A DNA stretch of 56,473 nucleotides from Verrucomicrobiia bacterium (GTDB lineage Bacteria; Verrucomicrobiota; Verrucomicrobiia; Limisphaerales; UBA11358): positions 1 through 56,473 of the forward strand of contig JARLJW010000047.1 of the NCBI GenBank assembly GCA_031290985.1, in the 5' to 3' direction. This document shows positions 32,781 to 41,048 of this stretch, in pieces. How positions within the stretch are numbered: the first letter of the stretch is position 1; the number at the start of each line of letters is the position of its first letter. Both the position numbers and the translations under genes were made by a program. The notes under the pieces are model-generated. The model did no database searches. It saw nothing but the letters and a program-made list of their open reading frames with translations, and was not told the DNA's origin.

Positions 32781-33551
32781 TTACTTGAGGGCCACGGTGA
32801 CGGTCATGTTATTCACGACGCTGGTCACACCGTTGATGTCAGTGGCGAGCTTGGTGACGAGGCTCTTTTCAGCTTCGTTCTTGGCGGTGCCGCTGATGGT
32901 GACCACGCCATCCGTCGTGGTGACGGTGGTGTGCAGGGCGCTGGTCGAATGATGGGAGAGCAGCGAGGATTTGACCTGGGCGGTGATGGACGCGTCATCA
33001 ATCTTGTCGCCCATGGTTTCCGCATGGGTGCCCGGGGTGACGGCGATGGTCATGTCATTTTTCACTTCCTTGACGTTATCGACATCCTTGACGTATTCGG
33101 TGGTCAGCTCCTTGGCGGCAAGGCTGGCGGCTTCGCCCTGCAAGGTGACGACGCCGTCCTTCACATACACCGTGGTGCCGGTGGCGCTGACATTGCGATG
33201 GAACAAGAGGGCGGATTTGACCTTCACGTTGATCCAGGCGTCGGAATGTTCGGCGGGCTGTTCGCCGTTGACGACGAGCTGGTTGTTGACGCTTTTGACG
33301 CCGGGCAGGCTCTCGACGGTGTTTTCAGCCAGTGATTTGTGGGACGCCTCGGCGACCGTGCCGGTCAGGGTGACGATGCCGTCCTTGGATTCGGTCTTGA
33401 TGGAGTCGTCCTTGAGGTAGGTCTTGAAGACGTAGGATTTGGCGGCGGCGGATTCGATCTTGCTGTCGGTATCGGCGGCGCGCAGGGGTGAACTGCTGAG
33501 CAGCAGGCCGGCCACAATGGTGGCGAGCGTGAGGGGGTACATGGATTTCAT
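32781..33551 (-). CDS. Periplasmic triple BON-domain protein
   Basis: A 256-residue protein with a signal peptide (MKSMYPLTLATIVAGLLLSSSPLRAA) and three BON domains at about 30-95, 108-175 and 185-253. Each has the K(S/D)GVVTLxGxV pattern followed by a SVxNxL/M strand (KSVNNQLVV, KEVKNDMTI, TSVVNNMTV). BON proteins such as OsmY bind or stabilise the envelope under osmotic stress. It is the first gene of a minus-strand run with lmo0937-type and small membrane genes. A control element lies 72 nt upstream. Confidence 0.9.
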   Translation of the reverse strand: MKSMYPLTLATIVAGLLLSSSPLRAADTDSKIESAAAKSYVFKTYLKDDSIKTESKDGIVTLTGTVAEASHKSLAENTVESLPGVKSVNNQLVVNGEQPAEHSDAWINVKVKSALLFHRNVSATGTTVYVKDGVVTLQGEAASLAAKELTTEYVKDVDNVKEVKNDMTIAVTPGTHAETMGDKIDDASITAQVKSSLLSHHSTSALHTTVTTTDGVVTISGTAKNEAEKSLVTKLATDINGVTSVVNNMTVTVALK

Positions 33552-33623
33552 TTTTATTCTTTCGTTGGTTGTGTCGTTTGCTTTTAACACTGGAGCCACT
33601 CTGGCGTAAACGGCGGCCGGCGG

Positions 33624-33643
33624 CTATGGGGTGTAACCCTTAC
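33624..33643 (-). promoter_or_regulatory. Palindromic regulatory element, copy 16
   Basis: Gene orientation: GTAAGGGTTACACCCCATAG, ending 72 nt before the BON-protein start at 33551. It is the last copy I see; none was noticed in the island to the right. Confidence 0.65.
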
Positions 33644-33748
33644 TGTGTCATTTGGAGAGGGCGGGCAACGAAGGCGCCGGCGGCAAGTCCTGATGTTTGG
33701 GCAATACCAGTCTGGCCGGCTTTGTCCCGTTAAGATAATTTCCCCGCC

Positions 33749-34147
33749 ATGCAACTCCGCCTCTTAAGACTCTTCCTTGGTTTCGCCGCGTTTGCGTGGG
33801 GCATCTCGGTGGTGGGTGTGTTTGCCACCTGGCCGAAGATTAACGAAATCGCCCAAGGCATGGGCGCCCAACCCATCGCTTACGATCCGATGCTGGATTA
33901 CTGGTTGCGCATGATGGCCGGGGCGTACGCGCTGATTGGCGTCTGGTATCTGATGCTGATGCTCTGGCCGAAAAAATTCTCCGCCGCCATTCCATGGTTC
34001 GGCGCATTGATGGTGGTGGAAGGAATCATTCTGCTGGTGACCGGCCTGCGACTTGGTCTGGGGCCGTTCCCCTTCTACGGTGACGTCTCCGCCAGCCTGC
34101 TCGGTGGCGCGGGAATCATTATTTTTGCCAGAGCCGCAAAGCCCTGA
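33749..34147 (+). CDS. Four-helix membrane protein
   Basis: A 132-residue protein with about four hydrophobic helices (residues 5-27, 52-73, 80-101, 108-128). Sequence patterns include FAWGISVVGVFATWP and YDPMLDYWLRMMAGAYALIGVWYLMLMLWP. The family is not recognised; the pattern is like small BphX/DUF-type inner-membrane proteins. It is the last ordinary-looking gene before the tRNA-Tyr and the mobile remnant. Confidence 0.7.
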   Translation: MQLRLLRLFLGFAAFAWGISVVGVFATWPKINEIAQGMGAQPIAYDPMLDYWLRMMAGAYALIGVWYLMLMLWPKKFSAAIPWFGALMVVEGIILLVTGLRLGLGPFPFYGDVSASLLGGAGIIIFARAAKP

Positions 34148-34273
34148 CCCGCAGTCATGTGGCGAAGTGACGCGGGGGTGGGAAACCCGGACTTTGCGTA
34201 AAGAGACACGAACCGCCCGGATTTTTTGGCGAATCACCCTCCCGCACGGCATTTTCCGCCCTTGGGCGAAAAA

Positions 34274-34359
34274 TGGTGGTAGGTAATGGATTCGAACCAT
34301 TGAAGGCGTTAGCCGACAGATTTACAGTCTGCACCCTTTAGCCACTTGGATAACCTACC
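34274..34359 (-). tRNA. tRNA-Tyr (anticodon GTA)
   Basis: The minus strand gives an 86-nt tRNA including CCA. The acceptor GGTAGGT pairs with ACCTACC, the anticodon arm CAGA-CTGTAAA-TCTG carries GTA, a long variable arm (class II) follows, and the T arm is AATGG-TTCGAAT-CCATT. The encoded 3' end is ACCA. A recombinase gene starts 95 nt from its 5' side, marking an integration hot spot. Confidence 0.97.
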
Positions 34360-34453
34360 AAAACCATTAAAATCAAGCACTTGACCGCTGTTCTAACCAG
34401 TGCTTTAATTGGTCATTGTATCCGCGAATTGTATCCCGCGCGATTCAAATTCT

Positions 34454-35371
34454 ATGGAAACTCTAAACAATGATCTCCACGGCACAAGCGGAAAAAAAAG
34501 CGCCAATCGCCTCTCTAAAGACGGCAAATGGCGGTCATTTCCACGGGTTCCGCACCTGCTGCAATACGCCAGCAGCGGGACATATTTTGCACGAATCAAA
34601 ATCAAGGGCAAGCTGATTCGTGAGAGTCTTGGGACAATCGTTTGGACGGATGCACAAGTGAAGCTGGTTGATTTTTTGAAAGACCAGCACACTAACGGTG
34701 CTAAAACCGACAAGCCCAAATTTTTATTCGCCGATGCGGTTGAACTGCTCAAGAAGCGTGTCGAGCACGATTCATCCATGAAGGAAAGCAGCAAGGGCTA
34801 CCGGCGGCTCTGCATCCGCAAGATTAAATCGTCCTGGCCTGACTTGTGGAAGCTCACAATAGATGAAATCACACCCCAGCAATGCCGCGACTGGTCGGCG
34901 AAACTCCAAGACGACATCGCCAGCCAGTATTTTAACAATGTGGTGGGAACGCTCCGGCTGATTCTTGATGAGGGAATCAAAGCGCAAGTGAAAAGCGGCG
35001 GTTACAAAATCGAAAATCCAGTCGCGGAACTTTCCCGCGCCAAAATTTCTCAAAAAGTTTTGCACCTGCCGGAAGGCGATCAATTCAAGAATTTGGTTGT
35101 GCATATAAAACAGTCAGGCAGTTGGGGAACGAAAGCCGCAGATTTGGTTGAGTTTCTTGCGTATAGCGGAACACGCCTTTACACGGAAGCGCAATGGGTG
35201 AAATGGGAGGATGTGGATTCGCAGCGCAATGAAATCATCGTGCGCGGAAACCCCGAAACGGGAACCAAGAATTGGGAGATTCGACGCATCCCAATCATTG
35301 CTTCTGCTGTTCGTTGGCTTGGGCGAGCGCGGCAGAATCAACTGGTGCAATGGTACTGCTGGCTTCGCTAG
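34454..35371 (+). pseudogene. Truncated tyrosine recombinase (integrase)
   Basis: A 305-residue frame with a SAM-like core-binding domain (about 100-205) and the start of the catalytic domain, including the first catalytic arginine in FLAYSGTRLYTEAQWVKWEDVD and the beta-sheet DSQRNEIIVRGNPETGTKNWEIRRIPI. Homology ends near position 35297, and the HxxR, H/W and tyrosine motifs are missing, so it cannot recombine DNA. The remaining codons run antisense to the 3' end of the membrane gene. It is of phage/ICE type, not IntI, because I see no IntI-specific insertion. It probably mediated insertion at tRNA-Tyr before decay. Confidence 0.8.
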
Positions 35372-36287
35372 CGGGTGCAACCGCTGGCGCGGCAGATGGT
35401 GCTTGGATGGCGGCGGCGGGAGAAACGGGTTTTGCGTTTACGATTTCAATTTGTTTGGGTGCCATTGGCAGGGGTGGCTCCGATTGAGCCGGAACGGAAG
35501 CAACCACGCTGCTTTGCGATTTGTGCGGGTGGAATAACTTGATGCCGCCGAAAACACCGCCAACGACAACCAACCCCACAACGATAAAAGCAAGGAGGTT
35601 TTTTGAAACTGGAATGGTGGATGACGTTTCTTTTGCCGTGTTCCTTTTGGCTGGGGTTGGACGCTCTGCGTCCGCCACTTCCCCGCTGTTTTCCGGTGGC
35701 GATGTTCTCGTTTCTGAATCTGACTTCACCCGTGCGCTGGCAGATTCAAGAACGGGTTTTTGACGCAACGCCTCCGAATCCCTTTTGGGACCCTGCGCTA
35801 TGATGGACACCGGCTTGCCCACGGCGGCGGCGGCGATGTCGGTTCGCATTTGGTCATTCAAATTGGCGTCCAGCGGCTTGGTCAGGTAGGTAATTTCCGT
35901 CGGACAGGTTCCGAGAATGGCGTTTTCAAGGTATTCCTGTTCAATCTTTTGATCGAGGGCATCAAGGTAGCGCGAATAAATTGTTGCCTGCTGTTCGGCG
36001 GCAATCTTTGAACTCATGAAGCAGGAGATGACGAATAGCACCCCGGCAGGGAGGTTGAACAGTAAAAGAACGACGGCCATCCCAAAAGCTACAAAGACGC
36101 CTTCCTTGCCCCAGCGCGGGGTTCCCCGGCTCATCGTGTGATAGGCTTTGCCTTCGGCGCGATACTTTCCGATGAGAGCTAAATTCTCAATGCCGAATTT
36201 GACATGAAACAAAACCAACAGGAAGCCGGTCACCGCCGGAAATCCTGGACTGCCGAACATTTCGGCCAAATGATAAAGCTTTGCCAT
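35295..36287 (-). CDS. Membrane protein with long periplasmic or cytoplasmic tail
   Basis: A 330-residue protein. Residues 8-35 and about 73-103 are hydrophobic helices (FPAVTGFLLVLFHVKFGIE, VFVAFGMAVVLLLFNLPAGVLFVISCFM). A helical charged segment follows (QATIYSRYLDALDQKIEQEYLENAI), then a third helix near 235-257 (LLAFIVVGLVVVGGVFGGI) and a Pro/Ala/Ser-rich tail. I do not recognise it; it may belong to the mobile element. The ATG at 36287 is chosen because the upstream extension runs antisense to the relaxase-like fragment beginning at 36292. Confidence 0.6.
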   Translation of the reverse strand: MAKLYHLAEMFGSPGFPAVTGFLLVLFHVKFGIENLALIGKYRAEGKAYHTMSRGTPRWGKEGVFVAFGMAVVLLLFNLPAGVLFVISCFMSSKIAAEQQATIYSRYLDALDQKIEQEYLENAILGTCPTEITYLTKPLDANLNDQMRTDIAAAAVGKPVSIIAQGPKRDSEALRQKPVLESASARVKSDSETRTSPPENSGEVADAERPTPAKRNTAKETSSTIPVSKNLLAFIVVGLVVVGGVFGGIKLFHPHKSQSSVVASVPAQSEPPLPMAPKQIEIVNAKPVSPAAAIQAPSAAPAVAPASEASSTIAPVDSAALAQANEQQKQ

Positions 36288-36291
36288 TTGA

Positions 36292-36765
36292 CATAACTTC
36301 ATCGCCAGTGACATCCGCAACGCCCTCAAGGAGCGCGGTGAAATAACCAAGGCCAGGGAATGGGACATCCTGCGGAATGTATCGTGGACGGAGGCTCAAA
36401 AAAGCGATGCCCGCCAGTACCAGCCGGGGCTGGTGGTGAAAATCAATAAGCCGTTGAAAGGCTTTGAAATGGGCAAGGCAATGGAAGTAGTCGCCGCCGA
36501 TGAAGATTCAGTTTTGGTCAGGAGCGGCGAACAACTCAAGGAACTTCCCCTTTCCAAGGCAAAATATTTCAGCGTGTTTGATCGGGACAAAATTGAAATC
36601 GGCCAGCCGCAGCAACGTGAGAACTGGACGCCGCCTGCGCCTCCGCGTGCGGTGGTTGCAATTCACATTGCTGCGACTGCTCCCGCGCTGCGGGACACAG
36701 TCGCGCCCCGTCCGCCGCCCCCGGAGCGCCGACCACCGCGTCGGCGCGTTGGTGATTGGGTTTAA
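36292..36765 (+). pseudogene. Fragment resembling a MobF/TrwC-type relaxase C-terminus
   Basis: Reading from 36292 without a start codon gives IRNALKERGEITKAREWDIL, then WTEAQKSDARQYQPGLVVKI, KGFEMGKAMEVV, LPLSKAKYFSVFDRDKIEIG. That order matches the region near the end of conjugative MobF relaxase/helicases (ALK..G...W..L..WTEAQK.DA..Y.PG.VV). No relaxase or helicase motif remains. The last ~45 codons translate repeat DNA and are not part of the gene. Consistent with a decayed conjugative element next to the truncated integrase. Confidence 0.6.
36618..36712. repeat. Intergenic repeat family K, copy 1
   Basis: About 95 bp including CTCCGCGTGCGGTGGTTGCA and GCGGGACACAGTCGCGC, matched by a copy at about 39100-39202. 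It replaces the end of the relaxase-like fragment. To 36956 the DNA is further repeat sequence (CCGGAGCGCCGACCAC units and TTGAATG heptamers) with no gene. Confidence 0.75.
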
Positions 36766-36956
36766 TTGCCGGGGCGGTGCCCGGCGCTCCCGACCGCGCA
36801 AGCTGCGGAGACTCCACCCCCGCCCCCGGAGCGCCGACCACTGAGTCGGCCCGTTGCGGTTCGCCCACTGCTGTTTGATATTCTTCCGACATTCGGCCCT
36901 TGGACATTGGATGTTAAATGTTGAATGTTGAATGTTTGCCCCTTGGCCGCCATTCG

Positions 36957-37361
36957 TCATTCAAGGTGGCCGAGGACGTTCCGCGCATTCGCCAGCAGCG
37001 CCATGAACTCGTTCGGCAAATTCGCCACCGTGCTCTGCAAGTCGTGCAGCTCGCCGGCGACAGATTTTATTTCCCCGCGCAAATTCTGTTCCCGCTGCTG
37101 GCCCGCCGCCATGATCTCCGTCTTGTCCGCATCCAGCTTCTGCATCAGCCCATCCTTCCACTCCTCCAGCACGGTGACGCGCCGCTTAATATCGCGCTGA
37201 TCCGAATCCAACTGGCTGTTGGGCGGCTGCGGCGACTTCCCGCGCAACCGTTGAATCACCTTGTCCACCAGCAACAAGAACCACAGCGAGAACGCCGCGC
37301 AGGCCAGCCAGGCCGCGAACTGTTCCGGCGGCGAAAAATTGGAAATTTCAGCGAGAAGCAT
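36957..37361 (-). CDS. Membrane-anchored coiled-coil protein
   Basis: A 134-residue protein with one N-terminal helix (about 13-35, FAAWLACAAFSLWFLLLVDKVI). A long coiled coil follows (VTVLEEWKDGLMQKLDADKTEIMAAGQQREQNLRGEIKS, split here only for reading). It resembles small phage or mobile-element proteins of unknown role. It and the next two minus-strand genes may be a prophage-derived set. Confidence 0.6.
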   Translation of the reverse strand: MLLAEISNFSPPEQFAAWLACAAFSLWFLLLVDKVIQRLRGKSPQPPNSQLDSDQRDIKRRVTVLEEWKDGLMQKLDADKTEIMAAGQQREQNLRGEIKSVAGELHDLQSTVANLPNEFMALLANARNVLGHLE

Positions 37362-37450
37362 GAGTTAGTTGAAGGGTTGAAGGGTTGCAGAGTTGAATGG
37401 TAAATGGTTGATAGCTGGCGGTTAGTTGATAGTCAGCGATTAGTTGATAG

Positions 37451-38131
37451 TTAGGAGTTGATAGTTGATGGCGGCGCGTCCGCCACCGCGTCGGCGTGTG
37501 GAGAGAGTCCGGGCAAGGTAGGGCGCGTGCCAGTCCGGCTCGGACCTCCGCGCGCGCCGCCGAATTTTGTACCCGCGCCCTGTTCCTCCTCCGCCCCCGG
37601 CGTGCCGGGACATAGTTGAGAGTTCGGAGTTAAGTGTTGAGCGTTGAATGTTGAGAGCGGAGCGCCGGCTTCCAGCCCGGCGGGATTGGGGTTTGGAGTT
37701 CCGCCTTTAGGCGGTTCGGGGGAGCCGCGTAAACGCGGAACTCCAAACCCAACGATCCCCGGAACCTCCCTCGCCCCCGGAGCGCCGGGCACCGCCCCGG
37801 CCCCCGGAGCGCCGATCTCCAGATCGGCCCGTTCCTGTTTAGCTATTGTTGTTTGGCGTCCATCTGGCATTTGCCCATTGGACGCTTGGATGTTGGACAC
37901 TTGGATGTTTGTATTGTTTGCCTCCGGCCTCCCCTCCGGCCCGAACCGAAACCTTCGCCAGATCATTTCATACCCGCCCGCATTGACCACCGCGTGATAA
38001 AAATGGATCACAATGCCGCCCACCATGATGGCCACCACATGCCACGCATTGAACGTCGATTGCAGCGCCAGCGGATTGCTAAGCACCGACCCGCCGGAAA
38101 CAACCGGCAACGAATTAGTTAAATCAATCAT
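37451..38131 (-). CDS. Membrane protein whose C-terminal half is encoded by repeat DNA
   Basis: A 226-codon frame. Residues about 1-65 look genuine, with a helix at about 32-48 (VVAIMVGGIVIHFYHAVVNA) followed by GGYEMIWRRFRFG. From about residue 70 the frame translates the repeats present around it (APGAREVPG, GTPNPNPAGLEAGAP), so the original 3' end is probably lost or extended. The start codon is preceded by GAGGAGGACTTT, an ideal ribosome-binding site made by a CGAGGA tandem repeat. Confidence 0.5.
   Translation of the reverse strand: MIDLTNSLPVVSGGSVLSNPLALQSTFNAWHVVAIMVGGIVIHFYHAVVNAGGYEMIWRRFRFGPEGRPEANNTNIQVSNIQASNGQMPDGRQTTIAKQERADLEIGAPGAGAVPGAPGAREVPGIVGFGVPRLRGSPEPPKGGTPNPNPAGLEAGAPLSTFNAQHLTPNSQLCPGTPGAEEEQGAGTKFGGARGGPSRTGTRPTLPGLSPHADAVADAPPSTINS
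37691..37752. repeat. Repeat family G (GGTTTGGAGTTCCGC palindrome), copy 1
   Basis: Arms GGTTTGGAGTTCCGC and GCGGAACTCCAAACC enclose a CCTTTAGGCGG-containing loop. The second copy is at 49248-49318. Confidence 0.75.
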
Positions 38132-38134
38132 AAA

Positions 38135-38174
<40 letters not shown>

Positions 38175-38226
38175 AAACACCGGTGCCCCCATTACTGGTG
38201 AGGCGGACGTGGATCTCGCTTCGAAT

Positions 38227-38329
38227 GGACGGCGGCTGTGCCCGCAGGGCCAGCCGCAGCGCGTGGCCGGTCCGAACGCGTTCGACAGTTGCGACATGCT
38301 GCGGCTGGTCTGCGACACAGCCGCCGTCC
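38227..38329. repeat. Hairpin repeat family C, copy 1
   Basis: About 103 bp bounded by GGACGGCGGCTGTG and its complement CACAGCCGCCGTCC, with GCCAGCCGCAGCGCGTGGCC inside. Other copies: 45948, 46171, 53430. Confidence 0.85.
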
Positions 38330-38428
38330 ATTCCATAGCCCCGGCACCTCGCACCGCGCCCGCATTGCCATTCGCCATTCGCGCTTCGTCATTCACGGTG
38401 TCCGTACGCCAGTACCATTCGTCATTCG

Positions 38429-38818
38429 TCATTTCGGCAAGATAGGCTGCGTCGCCACCGCACTATTCGTGCTGCCCGGCGACAGCGTCTGATAATTCCC
38501 GCTCGCGATATTCTCGCCGATCCCCAGGCTCAGCAAACCGCTCTGGGCGAAATCGAACGTATTGGCAAAATTCGGCGACCACGTCGGCCCGTTCGTGCTG
38601 GTCGGGATGAGCACCACCGCGCTCGACCAGAACCCGAACACCACATCCGGCGTCTGCGTCGTGGTGGAAGTCGTCTTCACATGAAACCCCAGCCCCCGTT
38701 CCGTCACGGAGACAATTTTGCCCTGGGGCAGATTGACCACGGACGAGCAGCCCGCGCCGAGAAACGCAGAGACGCCGAGAACGCAGAGAGACGCAGAGAG
38801 GAGGATGTTATTTTTCAT
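38429..38818 (-). CDS. Lipoprotein of the remnant element
   Basis: A 129-residue protein with a lipoprotein signal (NNILLSASLCVLGVSAFLGAGC). The body is beta-rich (VNLPQGKIVSVTERGLGFHVK, TPDVVFGFWSSAVVLIPTS, FAQSGLLSLGIGENIASG). I infer an envelope lipoprotein, perhaps phage-derived. Starts upstream of 38818 would translate repeat DNA. Confidence 0.65.
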   Translation of the reverse strand: MKNNILLSASLCVLGVSAFLGAGCSSVVNLPQGKIVSVTERGLGFHVKTTSTTTQTPDVVFGFWSSAVVLIPTSTNGPTWSPNFANTFDFAQSGLLSLGIGENIASGNYQTLSPGSTNSAVATQPILPK

Positions 38819-39681
38819 AATAGGTGGATGGTTGATTGATTGATTGGTTTTAGTTGATAGTTCGTTAGTTGAGTATTGAGAGTTGAGAGTTAAGCGTTGA
38901 ATGTTAGTTGATGGATGATAGTCAAGAGTTGATAGTTGAGAGCGGAGCGCCGATCTCCGACCCGGCGAGTGGCGCCCCCGGAGCGCCGATCTCCAGATCG
39001 GCATGTTTCTGTTCGGGCGGGGCAGGGGGCATCACTTCTTGCAGACCGGCCGCGGACCCTGCCCCCGGAGCGCGGCTGTGTCGGAGACCAGCCGCAGCCA
39101 CGTGAGAACTGAGCGCCGCCCTCGCCTCCGCGTGCGGTGGTTGCAGGTCGCATTGCTGCGACTGATCCCGCGTTGCGGGACACAGTCGCGCTCCGTCCGG
39201 CAGTGACCGCGCGCCGACCTCCGCCTCGGCAATTTCCAGCAGCGACCGCTTCCGCCGCCGCCGCCGCGGCAACTGGAGCGCCGGCTTCCAGCCGGCGAGT
39301 TGCAGCAGAAAAACGGCCGCGCCCGCGCTCGTCAGCCAGTCCTCAGCCAGCACATCCCGGCGGAGATTTTGGCGGCGAACAAATGAAACAGCGTTCATGC
39401 CCCGACTATGCGGCCAAACCAAAAAAATGCGATGTAGCCGCTACAGGAGATTTTTAGCCCGCCCTGCGGGCGACCTCGTCCTCGTCCTCGACGATAACCC
39501 CCGTCAACACTGGTGGGGCGGAGGTGCCCCTCCGCCCAAATCAAAATAAAAACCGAGCCACCCGCGACTGTACCACCCCCACAACCAACGAACTTTCCAA
39601 ACGCATCACTACGCGCTCCTCTCCCCGGGGAGAGGACCCAGGTGAGGGCGAGCGTCAAAACCAACTTTGCAACCATCCGCC

Positions 39682-39795
39682 GGAGCGCGGCTGTGTCCCG
39701 CTCCGAGCGGGATCAGCCGCAGCACGTCGCCACGTCCGAGCGCCATCGCACCGGCCACGCGCTGCGGCTGACCCTCCGGGCACAGCCGCGCTCCG
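39682..39795. repeat. Hairpin repeat family B, copy 1
   Basis: About 114 bp bounded by GGAGCGCGGCTGTG and CACAGCCGCGCTCC, with internal GATCAGCCGCAGCACGTCGC. Copies also at 41803, 43723 and 47851. Confidence 0.85.
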
Positions 39796-39806
39796 GCCAA
39801 ACCGCC

Positions 39807-39899
39807 CCCCAACTCACCAACTGACAAATTGGCGCTGGACACCCCGGACCAAAGCCATTAGAACCAGATTCATGAAAGTGGCTCACCATCAGGTTGAAC
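39807..39899 (+). other. Cassette-lead element (attC-like candidate), copy 1
   Basis: About 93 bp starting CCCCAAC and ending GTTGAAC, with TTGGCGCTGGACACCCC and AAAGCCATTAGAACC inside. The ends fit the inverse-core rule of integron attC sites (RYYYAAC ... GTTRRRY) loosely. It ends 7 nt before the next start codon. Related elements precede the genes at 42010, 42877 and 43948. Confidence 0.45.
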
Positions 39900-39906
39900 G
39901 ACGGGT

Positions 39907-40224
39907 ATGAAACCACACATTAAAGTCATCATCCTGTTCGTGGCCGGCAGCCTTTGGTTTCTGTTGCTTAGTTTCATTGACTGGATGTTGCGAGACAAAT
40001 GGCAAGGCGGAGGTTTACCTTCACCGTGGGGAGAGATTGCTGCGGTCATGGTGACGCTCGGCCCGCCTTTTATTGCCGGGCTATTTGTTTTCCGGCATTC
40101 TTATCCACTTGACGCCATTCACGGTGCCGGCAGGTGGTTGCTTTACTTTGCCGGTTCAGCCACCGTTGGCGTTGGAGCATGTTTCACTGGTGGTTTATTG
40201 AGATATGCATTTGGATTACGCTGA
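39907..40224 (+). CDS. Three-helix small membrane protein (cassette gene)
   Basis: A 105-residue protein with hydrophobic helices at about 5-22 (VIILFVAGSLWFLLLSFI), 40-60 and 75-100. No family recognised. It is the first gene of the same-strand array, directly after the lead element. Confidence 0.6.
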   Translation: MKPHIKVIILFVAGSLWFLLLSFIDWMLRDKWQGGGLPSPWGEIAAVMVTLGPPFIAGLFVFRHSYPLDAIHGAGRWLLYFAGSATVGVGACFTGGLLRYAFGLR

Positions 40225-40345
40225 CCTCGCTTGACCCCTCGTCACCGGCCACTCCGGCTCCCCCAACTCCAAAGGAGTTGCAGCCACCAGCCCAGGGTTG
40301 CTCGCCCCGCGAGCTACCCTGGGTAAGCCCAAAAAATAATCTCTC

Positions 40346-40381
40346 TTTTGTCCGCCACCCGCCGGCGGGTGGCGGACAAAA
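40346..40381. repeat. 36-bp perfect palindrome, copy 1
   Basis: Eighteen-base arms beginning TTTTGTCCGCCACCCGCC followed by its exact complement. It is embedded in a ~140-bp repeat (CAACTCCAAAGGAGTTGCAG ... CCCGTTCCCCG) shared with 48194-48335. It could form a cruciform. Confidence 0.9.
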
Positions 40382-40465
40382 GCGAGCCCGCCGTTCCCCG
40401 TTCCCGACTAGACATCGCAACTTCTCAGACCTACTCTCGCTCCATGACCGGAGCGCGGCCTCACC

Positions 40466-40993
40466 ATGCGCCATAAGACGAAAATTGTTTGGTTGTCCAT
40501 CGCCGTACTGGCTGTGCTGGCGGTTGTCGCCGCGCCGCGCATAGCTTTCTACCGGCTCACCGGACGATTTACGCCGATCCACAAGATTGAGACGCTGCAC
40601 GCTCCGGTCGCTGTGAAAGGCTGGACACCGGACGGCCTGTCGTTGGCAGATGGACGCACGGTTTCGCTTCCCGGCATTCACGCGCTGCCGGCTGTATCCC
40701 CCGCCTTAAGCGAGCTGACCAAGCGCGGCGTCGAGCTATCAGCGGATGGCCGCGTTTACGGTTTGGTGCTGGTTCATCATTGGTGTGGCAACGACCCTGT
40801 CCGCGAGGATATCTCGCGAGTGGATATTTCCGATGCGCTGATGTTCCTGCACATCGGGCAGACCGCCGCCCCCGTGCCCGAGTCCGGCACCACCGCCCGG
40901 GCAGCCGGCGGCAGATTCACCGAGTGGGGTTGGAACATCAGCGAGTATGTTCAATTTATAGGCTGGCAAAGCCTGAAAGGTTCAGTGCGATGA
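40466..40993 (+). CDS. Hypothetical membrane-anchored protein
   Basis: A 175-residue protein with an N-terminal helix (about 8-25, IVWLSIAVLAVLAVVAA) and a soluble remainder (GWTPDGLSLADGRTVSLPG, VYGLVLVHHWCGNDPVREDIS, RFTEWGWNISEYVQFIGW). The paired Trp/Cys/His segment HHWCGND is striking, but I know no family. Probably an exported domain. Confidence 0.55.
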   Translation: MRHKTKIVWLSIAVLAVLAVVAAPRIAFYRLTGRFTPIHKIETLHAPVAVKGWTPDGLSLADGRTVSLPGIHALPAVSPALSELTKRGVELSADGRVYGLVLVHHWCGNDPVREDISRVDISDALMFLHIGQTAAPVPESGTTARAAGGRFTEWGWNISEYVQFIGWQSLKGSVR

Positions 40994-41048
40994 ACCAGCG
41001 GCCACACAACGCGTTCTTGGCGATCAATAGTCAGGCGGCTTCGTGCGT

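Larger units (their letters stand above)
38819..39906. other. Repeat-mosaic spacer without a convincing gene
   Basis: About 1.1 kb of GTTGATA/TTGAATG heptamer tracts, GGAGCGCCGATCTCCAGATC units (38943-39008), a family K repeat (39100-39202), a CTCTCCCCGGGGAGAGGA repeat (39595-39670), one family B hairpin (39682-39795) and a cassette-lead element (39807-39899). A minus-strand frame beginning near 39398 (NAVSFVRRQNLRRD) could be a gene remnant, but most of it is repeat sequence. Confidence 0.6.

Noticed and set aside
2486..33643. The palindromic element as a simple REP repeat or transcription terminator
   Set aside because: It is short, oriented with the downstream start codon in nearly all cases, sits upstream rather than downstream of genes, and has no U-tract.
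34454..35371. Integron integrase IntI for the cassette array
   Set aside because: The recombinase lacks its catalytic C-terminus and I see no IntI-specific insertion; position and pattern fit a phage/ICE integrase at a tRNA.
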